DNA of 64,000 nt from Skeletonema tropicum (taxonomy: Eukaryota > Bacillariophyta > Thalassiosirophyceae > Thalassiosirales > Thalassiosiraceae). Numbering within the stretch: the stretch's first letter is position 1; each line of letters opens with the position of its first letter. Positions 11,341 through 22,292 of this stretch are shown here, piece after piece. The notes below the pieces were generated by a model. It saw nothing but the letters and a program-made list of their open reading frames with translations, made no database searches and was not told the DNA's origin. The stretch spans positions 3,348,001-3,412,000 of the forward strand of contig CM074128.1 of NCBI GenBank assembly GCA_037178625.1, read 5' to 3'. A program made the translations under genes and the position numbers.

Positions 11341-14300
11341 TATTGCTTGAATTGACGGTGCTAGACGCATAAAATGGTGTCAAAATACTGAGCTAACACG
11401 TTGCCCAAATCGATCATTACAAGGTTGCTGTGAACACTACAGTTGGCATATCCGAGGTTGGAGTTGATATGTTGTCTATATGCATGCATAGAAGAGGTTT
11501 GCTGACTAAAACGTTCTCAAGCACAAATACATCACACAATATAGTCAAAATATGTGTTTTGAAGAGGGCACTGGGCTTGACAAAGATTGAGTAGCATATT
11601 GATATACGAGCTACAGATGACATACCCGAGGTTAGAGTTGATATGTCGTCCACATGGATGCATAGATAAGGCCTGATTATTAAAACCTCTTACATCACTG
11701 ATATATCACACAATAGAAGCACTCAATGTGTTCTGATGAGGCATTTATTGATTTGGCCGTGACTGAGTAGCGTAGTGTCATACGAGCTACAGATGACATA
11801 CCCGAGGTTGGAGTTGATATGTCGTCCACATGAATGCATAGAAGAGGTCTGGTGACTTCAATCTGTAAAATCACGTGTGAATGCACAATAGAAGCACTAA
11901 ATGTGTCCTTACGAGGGCATTAAAATTGGCCAAAATTGAGTAGTATAGTGATTGTACGGACTTAGTAAGATACTTGTTAGGTCTGAGTTGATATGTCGTC
12001 CACATTGATATATAGAAGAAGTCTGAGCACTTCAACTTGTTGAATCACAAATGCCTTGCACAATAATCTAACGCTATTGCATCCTGACGATCAGGTCTGA
12101 TTTGATGAAGTTAACTTTGTGTTGAATTGTTGCGTCTGCAGTAGCTTAGAGACCCCAAACACACAACCTCCTCCCGTTAAACCAAATATGGACAATTTCG
12201 CGCAGTTGCTTGATGTGAATAAATGTTATCTCTCAGAAACAAAACTGCCACTTTAAATGCGCTGCATTGTTGTCATATCTTGGAGCGGTAGGACGAGCCG
12301 ATGGCAAAGATTTTGTCACGTATATCCGCTGCCATTCAAACAGGACGTTCGTAGTATTTAATCAAATCATTCCTCCAATCAACTTGAGCCGGCTCACACC
12401 TCATTACTTTTATATTCAATCATCAAATTGTTCCATTCATCTCGATTGATTTGTATCTTCTCCATCTTCTCACGCTCAGTAGTAACTGGATTGACCGTAC
12501 AAGTGTATGATACCAGCCAAGTGCCGACAAGTAAAGCATACGAGGCTGTAACATCTCCGCTACAAGTGTAGTTACCATGAGCCGTATACATTTCCTTCTA
12601 TACTAGTGTTGCCAACTATAATGAACCACTAGCAGCGGCTCAGGCTCATATTCACGTCGCCACACACATTGAGTTGGTGAAAGACGGAGCTGGCTCTACG
12701 CTCAATCGGCATTCATCGAGTCGCATACGAGGCTGTAACATCTCCGCTACAAGTGTAGTTACCATGAGCCGTATACATTTCCTTCTATACTATTGTTGCC
12801 AACTATAATGAACCACTAGCAGCGGCTCAGGCTCATATTCACGTCGCCACACACATAAATGTGTCGCAAACAGCTAGCTCTATGCTCAATCGGCCTTCAT
12901 CAAGTCGCATACGAGACTGCAGCATCGCCGCTACAAGTGTAGTTACCATGAGCCGTGTATATGTCCTTTCGTACTATCGTTGCCAACTATAATGAACCAC
13001 TAGCAGCGGCTCAGGCTCATTTTCACGTCGCTACACACATAAATGTGTCGCAAACAGCTAGCTCTACGCTTAATTGGCCTTCATCAAGTCGCATACGAGA
13101 CTGTAACATCGTCGCTACAAGTGTAGTTACCATGAGCCGTGTATATGTCCTTTCGTACTATCGTTGCCAACTATAATGCACCACTAGCAGCGGATATTGC
13201 TTGAATTGACGGTGCTAGACGCATAAAATGGTGTCAAAATACTGAGCTAACACGTTGCCCAAATCGATCATTACAAGGTTGCTGTGAACACTACAGTTGG
13301 CATATCCGAGGTTGGAGTTGATATGTTGTCTATATGCATGCATAGAAGAGGTTTGCTGACTAAAACGTTCTCAAGCACAAATACATCACACAATATAGTC
13401 AAAATATGTGTTTTGAAGAGGGCACTGGGCTTGACAAAGATTGAGTAGCATATTGATATACGAGCTACAGATGACATACCCGAGGTTAGAGTTGATATGT
13501 CGTCCACATGGATGCATAGATAAGGCCTGATTATTAAAACCTCTTACATCACTGATATATCACACAATAGAAGCACTCAATGTGTTCTGATGAGGCATTT
13601 ATTGATTTGGCCGTGACTGAGTAGCGTAGTGTCATACGAGCTACAGATGACATACCCGAGGTTGGAGTTGATATGTCGTCCACATGAATGCATAGAAGAG
13701 GTCTGGTGACTTCAATCTGTAAAATCACGTGTGAATGCACAATAGAAGCACTAAATGTGTCCTTACGAGGGCATTAAAATTGGCCAAAATTGAGTAGTAT
13801 AGTGATTGCACGGACTTAGTAAGATACTTGTTAGGTCTGAGTTGATATGTCGTCCACATTGATATATAGAAGAAGTCTGAGCACTTCAACTTGTTGAATC
13901 ACAAATGCCTTGCACAATAATCTAACGCTATTGCATCCTGACGATCAGGTCTGATTTGATGAAGTTAACTTTGTGTTGAATTGTTGCGTCTGCAGTAGCT
14001 TAGAGACCCCAAACACACAACCTCCTCCCGTTAAACCAAATATGGACAATTTCGCGCAGTTGCTTGATGTGAATAAATGTTATCTCTCAGAAACAAAACT
14101 GCCACTTTAAATGCGCTGCATTGTTGTCATATCTTGGAGCGGTAGGACGAGCCGATGGCAAAGATTTTGTCACGTATATCCGCTGCCATTCAAACAGGAC
14201 GTTCGTAGTATTTAATCAAATCATTCCTCCAATCAACTTGAGCCGGCTCACACCTCATTACTTTTATATTCAATCATCAAATTGTTCCATTCATCTCGAT

Positions 14301-14389
14301 TGATTTGTATCTTCTCCATCTTCTCACGCTCAGTAGTAACTGGATTGACCGTACAAGTGTATGATACCAGCCAAGTGCCGACAAGTAAA
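10682..14389. repeat. Tandem duplication of a 1,854-bp segment
   Basis: The segment 10682-12535 is repeated at 12536-14389. The only difference I noticed is T at 11955 versus C at 13809. Both copies and the right-hand boundary begin with GCATAC, suggesting unequal exchange or microhomology at that hexamer. Each copy holds 3.5 units of satellite A, about four units of satellite B and about 470 bp of single-copy-looking DNA. Near identity means the event is very recent, or that the duplication is an assembly artefact. Confidence 0.95.
11430..12060. repeat. Satellite B: about four units of about 175 bp
   Basis: GAGTTGATATGT followed by a CGTCCACAT-like stretch recurs at about 11462, 11633, 11811 and 11987 (spacing about 172-178 bp). 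Between these lie related blocks with ACAATAGAAGCACT, ATGTGT and TGAGTAGCRTAGTG. On the minus strand, units translate to similar peptides (PLLCIHVDDISTPTSGMSSV and variants), so an old reading frame may underlie them. The block recurs at 13284-13914 in the second 1,854-bp copy. Confidence 0.8.
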
Positions 14390-14394
14390 GCATA

Positions 14395-14709
14395 CTAATC
14401 GTCCTTCCTAAAGAATCCAAGTCGACGAGCGAGGCCGTACTCGTCTGCGCCTCCGTTGATGGTGTACCAACATGACTCTCCAATCGACAGGAACAACAAA
14501 AGTTCCAATAATAAGTTTCGCGCACGCATCATCGTTTCGTTAACCTGCATTACCGAGTTTGCGGGGCCTTTTTTTATGGGATGTCCGGCTGCACTTGATG
14601 AAGCTACTATGAAAAAACGCCCAGCAAAAGCAGGATGTGGAAGCAATGGCAATGGTTCTTCTGAGCACGGTAGGGCGTAGTTATGCAACTTTATGGAATT
14701 TTTGGCCAT
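14395..14709 (-). CDS. Small hypothetical protein, 104 aa
   Basis: ORF from ATG 14709, stop at 14395-14397. The middle part is hydrophobic (RNLLLELLLFLSIG). The C-terminus reads NGGADEYGLARRLGFFRKDD, which looks protein-like rather than random, but I do not recognise it. The stop codon lies exactly at the right boundary of the 1,854-bp duplication, so whatever followed this ORF downstream may have been replaced by repeats. A chance ORF, or one exon of a larger gene, are both possible. Confidence 0.3.
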   Translation of the reverse strand: MAKNSIKLHNYALPCSEEPLPLLPHPAFAGRFFIVASSSAAGHPIKKGPANSVMQVNETMMRARNLLLELLLFLSIGESCWYTINGGADEYGLARRLGFFRKDD

Positions 14710-14965
14710 TGCGCGAGGGCTTCTCTAAGTGGCGGCGGACAGGAGCGGAACTTGTTGAAGCAGATGGGCATCTGAAATGAATAAGAAAAATCGCTAAAAT
14801 TCACTAATTCTTTCCTGGGACAGCGTGAGAAGGCTATTGTAATAAGTATATAATAGAGTTATCCGTCCTCGGAGCGGCTCTAGTCCCGTATATTCGTGAC
14901 TCCCCTCTGGTTAGTTCGATTGGCGTGCTTATCCAAAATGGATGTTTATGTTGTTATTTATAACC

Positions 14966-15323
14966 ATATCCCAACCATTTTGAAAACGGCACTTTTGTGC
15001 CGTTTTGCCATTGGGCCCAGCCAAAACCGCGAGAGCATGAAAACGGCACTGTGCCGTTTTGCTACTCCGACTTGTTACTGTCAAAGCTAGCGAGTAAAGT
15101 ACAGCTCCTTTTTTGTTTTCCCTCACAAACCTGTAGCCCTTTTATGCATGAAAGTAACCTTAAGGCCACACAATGGCTCATGCTTTGCTCTAACAATTGC
15201 ACGAGGCCTTCGTCGGAGTAGCAAAACGGCACAAAAGTGCCGTTTTGCCTCACACGTAGAAACATACCAGAGCTCTACGGAAAACGGCACAGAAGTGCCG
15301 TTTTCAAAAAATGGTTGGGATAT
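14966..15323. mobile_element. Hairpin-rich MITE-like element
   Basis: The termini are inverted: ATATCCCAACCATTTTG at 14966-14982 and its near-complement ending at 15323. Inside are four copies of the hairpin AAAACGGCAC-loop-GTGCCGTTTT, at 14983-15006, 15040-15060, 15223-15246 and 15281-15304, with loops of 4, 1, 4 and 4 nt. The two inner copies are followed or preceded by complementary GCTACTCCGAC, so the arms extend to about 15070 and 15212. There is no coding capacity and no clear target duplication. The right end abuts the flank of the next transposon. Confidence 0.75.
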
Positions 15324-15328
15324 AAGCG

Positions 15329-17985
15329 TGGGTTCCCTCCTGGCCAAAACCACTAATTAGTGGTCATACGTAGGGGGTAGTTAGAGGACATTCTAACACC
15401 TCCCAATACCTCCCAATCAAGGAACATACCACCAAAGACCTCTATAACAGAGTTCAAACCTAAAAATCCGGAATAAAAACGTCCTACTAGAAGCAGAGAT
15501 AGCTAAACACACACTATAAAATCGCTATTTTAGTGACCACTAATTAGTGGTCTAGAATAATGTGTTGTTGCACTGTTGTTTATGCATCCCCCAACAATCA
15601 GTGCACATGAGGACCTTCTTATTACATGAACAGTAGGTTCTGACCTCGCTAGAGCACGTGCTGCATCTACCCTTGAGATATTCAGTGTTAACTTCCTTCC
15701 AATCATTTTTCGAATTATCCCAAATTCCAGTGTACGTCGGCTTGGTCAGAAGCTTATGTTGCACCACATCAGACATTCTAGCTCGCTTGCGGGGGCGGAT
15801 AGGAGAGCATTGAAGGTTGCCATGGCTGTCTATCTTGTTTTGCAACATTGCCTTGGCTAATTGACGGCGAAAAACAAGTTGGGGCTCAGCAGGTTTCTTC
15901 CTTGCACGGGAACGAGAGTTGACAGCATTCACCTCTGCCACTTCTAAAAGAAATGTGAACTGCCTGTGGGGCCACCATGTGGTCTTCCAAGCATCTTCAA
16001 GTCCAATTGGTTGGTGCCTCCTTTGGTTGAAATCATCTACCCAGTGCTTGGCCCTGTTATGACGGGACATTGGCTCGACGTACTTGAAGGATTTCCACTC
16101 CCCATTTACGTTCCTGTAGGTGGTGTGGTCAGCAACCTCGTTGATGAGTCCATATGTTGCCATAATCTTGGTAACATACTTGTCATCATTCTGGCAATGG
16201 ATCAAGAACTTGGTTCCATCAATGTCTTGTTCAAGAGTGTCAGCATATCCCAGCTCCTTGTCCTTCATGTAATCATCAATGGCATCCCCAGGGACCTTGA
16301 GAGGCCAATATCTTCTCTTCTTGATCAACGATGCTCCGTAGACCCCATGGTTGTGCATAGCCAGAATGCCTGCAGAAACACAGAAGCCACTATCCATGCA
16401 AACTTGCTTGCCGGTGTTATGGATGGGCTTCGTCATCTCAAGCATCAGTTTAGTTGTCGTCGTATGTCCTTCGAATTCAGACGGGAAAGCCCATGACCCA
16501 TCTTGCTTCTTCGGACGGTCCTTGCCCTCTTGGAGTTTCACACGCCACATTACTGGAGCATTATTATCCCCATCACAAATAGAATGATATTCATTGCCCT
16601 GAGGGTGTGGTTTACGAAGGACAATCATAAAACCAGGGGCATACTTATTAAACCAAGTAACCATTGACTCGTCAAGACAGTTGATGTACGAGGGGGAGTA
16701 CTCGTCTTCGTAGTGTTTATTGAAGGCATCAATCATTTGACGAACATCGTGAAACTTGTCCTCGAAGGAGGGAGGCTCCACATTAGTATAACGCATTGCT
16801 TGAGTGATCTTGTCATGCCGTTGTCGTGACATGTATGCATTGAGACGGAAGGGCGCGCCCTTGAACATATCAATCGGTTCCTTAGACCACCAATCTCGGC
16901 GGTCCGAAACACCTTGGTAACACGACATGAAGAAGAAGCATCCCAGCCAAACATAGAACTCCTGCAAGGTAACATCATCCCCTTCAATGTATTTGTTAGT
17001 TTCAGGCAACATTACATCAATAAGGTACCATTCTGGGAATGCCATACGAAAGAGATCAAACTCAGACATTTTGTCAATCTGTGACCATCTGTAATGATTC
17101 CAACTACCTTCAATGTCAGAAATATTATTACTAGCCTTCCTTGGGCAGATGGTTGGCTTTTTCCATTCTCCAACTGCGGGAGCGTTGGATGCCGCGGCCG
17201 CGTGTGGTTGGACATTGTTTTCAGGGAGCACATCTTCGTTGTCGACCTGGATACCTTGTGCACGAAGATTTGCGACATCTTCGGCGTCGCCGATGATGTT
17301 TGTGCCGTGATTGGCAACTGATCCACGGTCGGCGAGACGGTCATTAATGGCCAACCGGGGAGCCGCTACCGTTGTCTCGTCCTCAAAGTTAGTTGCGCCT
17401 TCAACTTCTACCTTAAAGTTGCGGCACACAATAAAGAACTCGGTGCATCATCGATGTCGGGAATTCGACATTTGTAACAAAGCTGCATTTTTTGACGCAC
17501 TTTGTGCTGCTCTTTGCCAATAATAACGACATTTTGGCATCGATGCTTTGCGTGGTCGTGTTGGTACTGTTGGCGGATGCGTGCTGATGGGTGAAAGAAC
17601 TTTGCAAAGGCAGAGCCCTTCGCTCCGACGCCACCCTTTTTCGCCATGGTGATGGTGTTGTGGGATGGTGAGTTCTACGGGTGGAGAATTTATTTTTATT
17701 AATTCCTACGTATCCCAACTTCAAGTTGGCCATCATTCCAAAAAAAAACACGGCAGCAGAATTTTTTTTCGCCAAAATTGGCAGTAGGCTTGTGTTTGAA
17801 CGTTAATAGGTTGGGCCCTCTCCAGGGAACACGTGATATAATAGGTGTACGCCTTGTCAAGACATTGAAGAGGGTGCCACCTGAATTTGATAACGTTTGA
17901 GTGATTATAAGGGGGTCGTAGGAGATCGTAAACTGACCACTAATTAGTGGTTTTTCCGCTAATTAGTGGCCCCAGGAGGGAACCC
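15329..17985 (-). mobile_element. piggyBac-type DNA transposon
   Basis: About 2.66 kb. The ends carry inverted GGGTTCCCTCCTGG (15330-15343) and CCAGGAGGGAACCC (17972-17985). AAGCG directly flanks both sides (15324-15328 and 17986-17990), a candidate 5-bp target duplication instead of the TTAA expected for piggyBac. Subterminal palindromes CCACTAATTAGTGG occur at 15350-15363, 15537-15550 and about 17936-17949, with an imperfect fourth at about 17958-17969; they are likely transposase-binding sites. One transposase gene occupies the interior on the minus strand. Confidence 0.85.
15552..17647 (-). CDS. piggyBac-like DDE transposase (one frame break)
   Basis: Cut-and-paste transposase of the DDE_Tnp_1_7 type. 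From ATG 17647 an N-terminal part (basic, with KMQLCYKCRIPDIDDA) runs to about 17443. There the frame shifts by one missing base at a GG (plus strand 17442-17443) and continues as EFFIVCRNFKVEVEG and about 625 further residues. The catalytic core includes LDESMVTWFN (first Asp) and VCMDSGFCVSAG (second Asp), with EYHSICDG between. The C-terminus is a Cys-rich zinc-binding tail (CSTCSSEVRTYCSCNKK...CTDCWGMHKQQC), as in piggyBac proteins. The total would be about 698 aa. The break means either a dead copy or a sequence indel; the rest shows no stops. Confidence 0.88.
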
Positions 17986-18349
17986 AAGCGGTTAGGAGTA
18001 CTTTTAAGAAGCTTGTTCCCGCCGCTGCACGCACAATATAGGAGTAGGAGTAGTAAGAACAAGAAAATATAGATAGTCCAAATAAGACCCTATTAGGCTC
18101 ATATTAAGTCATTCGTACCAGCCCAGCTTCAAATAAAAAACCGCATGTATGACGGACCACCCCGAACCACGAAATCCACCCACTCCACTCAAACAAGACC
18201 TCAATCAACACTCAACACCAACTCCATCCACCTACTTATTACACCGTACCACTAGAGAACTAATTAATAACAGAAATTTTAAAGTACGTCTGATTAGCCC
18301 TCTATCATTGCACATAATATTATGTCACCATAAACTACAGCAACATAAC
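17986..18349. other. Spacer upstream of the exonuclease gene
   Basis: About 364 bp between the transposon end and the preferred exonuclease start. The frame of the next gene stays open back to an ATG at 18149, so part of this stretch could be coding. Otherwise nothing is recognised. Confidence 0.3.
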
Positions 18350-20715
18350 ATGTCTGAACAAGAAGATCAACGCACCACCTCAGCGGCAAAAGAGCAGCTC
18401 GGCGGCCCCCCTATGCAAAAGAAAAAACACAAAAAGAGAAAGGCATCAAATGGTAGACTAAAGAAACTCTGGAGGCGTGCTACCACTCAATCGAAGGGCA
18501 TCACTTCTCGAAAAGAATGGAATGAGATGCTTGAGCTGCATTCTGATTGGAAGACTAGTCACAAAGACAATGCTGATGTATCGAATGATCCCATGATGGG
18601 CTCGCTGCCAGGGCCGGCTGTAACACTTTCGAAAGAGCCACAAGATTTCACTTCCATGGAAAATTGGCAGGCCACTGAAGGTTCTGATCATAGAGACATC
18701 ATTATGAACTTACTCTTTCGTCAATCTTCTTCAGATGGGGCTGGCGACGGTGCGCAAAAGAAAAAGAAAAGGAAACTTGAAGCTGAAGGAAGAGAAATGA
18801 TGAGCCAAACGTCGTTGATCAATGTACCTACACTACCTTCATGGTCAAACGTTCGTAATCTGAGTGGTATGGGTGGACTTGCTGTTATTGAAATCAGTAT
18901 TGAAGATTGCGATCCAGGATCACCATGTCCTTTGATGCCATCGGAACGGCTGAAAGGAGTGACTGATGACAAAAAATCATCATGGACAACCCTGTTTGGC
19001 AATTCCAATGGTGGTACAAAAAGTAGTAATAGCAACTCAGAAGTCCATCGAAGCATTACTGCGTGCAAAGTTAAATTGTTTCAAGGGAACAAGTATCCGC
19101 GCTGCCTATCGGATGTGCTAATGTTTCTTCCTCCTCCAGTTGCGCAAAGTGAACGTGACATGAAGAATAAAGATGTTGATGTATTCGATGCAATATCTGA
19201 TTTGAGATTGACGCCAAGACAGATGCGTTCAGAAGGGTATCCATTCGTCACAGATGACAAAGAAAGTTCGACCGGTGATAGCAAAGAATCACTAGAGAGC
19301 AAGATTGACACTTACAGCAAGAGTGATGTAGATAACATGAGCACAGATATTGCACTTGAATTGATCAAGAAAGTTGCTGTCGAAGCTTCATATGGAGATG
19401 ACAACATAGAAAATGTGGTTCATTATGCTGAATACGAACATCATGTGAAAACTTTCTCTCGAAATAAAGTCACATCGCCTAGAAGGCCTAAAATCTATTC
19501 CATTGATTGCGAAATGGTCCAAACTCAGGCAGGAATGGAGCTGGCACGTGTTTCTGTTATAGAATTTGTTGGGTCAATTGGAGGAGAAGGTGGCGAGGCA
19601 GACGAGGAGACAAGTATCCTTGTCCTTGGTGAGTACTTGCTGCTTATGAACTACATCTATTCGATTCAGTTTGTGCTCACACATTCTTTTCATTGATACA
19701 GACGAGCTGGTGAAACCTCGCCGTGATGTATTAGACTATTTAACACGTGAGTGATTCTGTTGATGTATTTTGTGCGTTGTAGTATCCTTGTTCGTTACTA
19801 ATTATAGACACCTGCACAGACTATTCTGGGATCACACCGAAAATGCTTCATGACGTGAACAAACGGATAGAAAGTATTCAACTGCTCCTTCTGTCTTTGA
19901 TTCACGAGGAGGACGTGATCATAGGACACTCAGCCGAGAATGATCTCAGAGCACTTCGGATTGTCCACAGCAACATCGTTGATACCTCTGTTGTGTTTAG
20001 AGGAGATAATGGAAGAAAATACAGCTTGAAGCATCTTTCAAATGTACTGCTACAAAAACAAATACAGAGGTGTGGATCATCTGGTCATTGCAGCAGAGAG
20101 GATGCTGAAGCTAGCCTCATTCTAGCATTGCGCCGTGCAAAGCATGGCTCTTCTTTTCGGCTAAAAGAATCTGCAAAGCATCAGAATGTGCTTGACATTT
20201 TTCAAAAAGCAAAAGGAGTTGATCAGACAGAGAATGGCATTAGCGGTGAATCCAGCTTTGCTCAAAGGAACGAGAGATCATCAGTTTGCATTGGCCCCAA
20301 CGATTGGTTGACAGGCCGATCAGTCGGGAATGGATCCCAGCATTTGCTATCTTGTGAGTCAATCTTATCAAGTATGGCGATGGCTGTGCCATCTTGGCTA
20401 GCATCTAAAAAGCCCTCAAGAGCAGGTGTGTTGTGGGCAAAGTTGATTTGTGAAGGAAGTCGTGACGGGTTTAAGAGTGAATTGAAGAAACAAGATGAAA
20501 TATTCGACTCCTTGGTAACCAATGTGTCGACTGATACACCTATTCTTGTCATTTTCCAACGCAACTATTCAAAGACAAACGACCTAACTCGTCAACGCAA
20601 GGCCGCTACAAATCCAAAAGCTACCTGCGTTTGGTCAGAATCTCAAGAAGAGGAATGGAAGCAGTACATGTCAAATTGTAGAAATTGCGAGGCGCTCTGG
20701 ATAGGGAGTTCATGA
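18350..20715 (+). CDS. REX1-type RNA 3'-5' exonuclease (DEDDh)
   Basis: Trims 3' ends of structured RNAs (rRNA, tRNA, snRNA in the REX1/REXO family), usually in the nucleus. Exons are 18350-19628, 19702-19746 and 19808-20715, with introns of 73 and 61 bp and GTGAGT donors. They splice in frame to LDELVKPRRDVLDYLTHTC and give 743 aa. Active-site residues are visible: D and E in YSIDCEM, D in GHSAENDLRAL, and H plus D in GHCSREDAEAS. The N-terminus is basic (KKKHKKRKASNGRLKKLWRR), a likely nuclear signal. An in-frame ATG at 18149 would add 67 residues of low-complexity sequence. I prefer 18350, which is preceded by A-rich leader. About 220 unassigned residues follow the nuclease domain. Confidence 0.9.
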
Positions 20716-20819
20716 CAGCAAGCAACCAAGGCCCTGATTTACACCCACAAGCAATGTTAAATAATTACACATGCAGAATCATCGAAAGCTGTTGAAGTAA
20801 TATGTCCCCCAATCTCCAC

Positions 20820-21970
20820 TTATTTTCTCTTCCTAATACCCTCATCAGCGCCAGATTCTCCCGATGATGAACTAGCAACGGCCTCTTCAATAGCTTTAGC
20901 GACGTCAACATTCCCTTCGTCTTTTGCGTGAACAAGTGGAGATTTCCCTTCCTTATCTGCAGCTTCGTGAAGCCCCAAAACTATTCCATCAAAACCATCT
21001 TTCGCCAAGAGACACTTGGCTGCGTCGGCACTACCGTGGTAAGCAGACCAATGAAGTGCATTCCACCCCTCCTGATCGGTTTGGGAAGGATTCGCCCCCA
21101 ACTTCTTCATCTCTTTCATAGCTGCCACTGCGCCTTTCGCGCCCAATCCACTCATAATCATAATCGGCGTCCATGCACTCTCTTCCGTAGCAAAATTAAT
21201 GTTCTTTTTGTTGAGTGCAGCCATGAGTGGTGCGACATCAGCCTCAGCTCCAAGATCCCAAGTATCAAGCAAAACATCCTCAAGTGACTTCTTTGCCTTT
21301 GTGTCTGCTTTAATTTTTTTGTTTGCTGCTTTGGTGAGAACAATGGGATTGCCGTGGGCATCTGTCACCTCGTCATTAGCACCAAGCTCATCCCTAGTCT
21401 TCTCGTCAAATACACGTTTTTGTTTGATGTTCGACAATCCACCTTTGAAGATCAAAGCGCTGACCAATGCATTTTCAGCTAGGTTGAAAGGAGTCATGAT
21501 ACTTTGAATAGCCAAACCAACAATCATACCCTTATACCAATGCAAACCTACAGTCATGCAGATACCCATAATTGTAGAGCCAATCATTCCACGAGCTACG
21601 CTAATGATGTGCTCACTGAGGATTTTTTCTTGGTAAGACGTTTTGGCATTGGGATCGGCGAAGGGCTTTACAATGGAGAGAAATAGTATCTTGTCAGAAT
21701 GAAAATTGTCTTATTCATATAGGCGAGCGTATCATGTGTTCAAGTTCAACTCACCTGGGGAGGGGGGGCAACGTAAATCTTGACATTATTAGCCTTGTCA
21801 GCAGCAGCGGCATTGGCCTTCATGTTGACGAACAAGACGAGCAGCAGGGCGCACACCTGCACAGCACCATAGCAGCAGCGCAAGAGGAAGACAATGTTGG
21901 GATCTTCTCCGTCGAGCTTCCTTGCTGCCAGCATCACTGGCAGCATCACGAACATCTTATTGAACGCCAT
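20820..21970 (-). CDS. PHO88/SND3-family ER protein fused to ankyrin repeats
   Basis: Exons 21970-21755 and 21665-20820 (89-bp intron, GTGAG...AAAG) give 353 aa. Residues 1-130 match the Pho88/SND3 family, which helps SRP-independent insertion of membrane proteins at the ER: MLAARKLDGEDPNIVFLLR, one strong membrane segment, VKIYVAPPP, then a second hydrophobic region (IGSTIMGICMTVGLHWYKG). Residues about 215-335 are ankyrin-like (EGWNALHWSAYHGSADAAKC, KEGKSPLVHAKDEGNVDVAK). Yeast and animal members end shortly after the membrane part, so the ankyrin tail is an extension. It is highly charged at the end (EGIRKRK). It lies head-to-head with the methyltransferase gene. Confidence 0.82.
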
Positions 21971-22292
21971 CTTTAGATTTTAGTATAGTAGTAGTCTTGA
22001 GCTTCAGAGGTGTAGTGATCTTGCAGATATCTTGAAGGTTCTTTTCAATCTGGAATGTGCGGCGGTGATTGAAGCTGTCGTGCTTTTGGCATTGGCAGAT
22101 TTGCTTCTGGCTCTTCTGCACATTTCTATGTACTTTTTCCCACGGACAAAGCGAAGGACAAAGATACGGCCCCTATCGTCTTGCAGATGATGCCAAACGA
22201 ACCACCTCCCGACGCACCAAGGACCAAGGCCAGTAGGGTCAACCAAGCTACAGTACGATGAAGATGGAATTGAAGAGGAAGTCTTGTAAACA
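21971..22292. promoter_or_regulatory. Divergent spacer PHO88-like / TPR-methyltransferase
   Basis: 322 bp between two outward starts, so presumably a shared promoter. No specific motif stood out. Confidence 0.4.

Noticed and set aside
15966..16496. Plus-strand ORF of 176 codons
   Set aside because: Antisense shadow of the transposase, with no independent features.
18149..18349. Upstream ATG as start of the REX-type exonuclease
   Set aside because: The added 67 residues are low-complexity with His/Thr/Pro runs and look like translated leader; kept only as an alternative.
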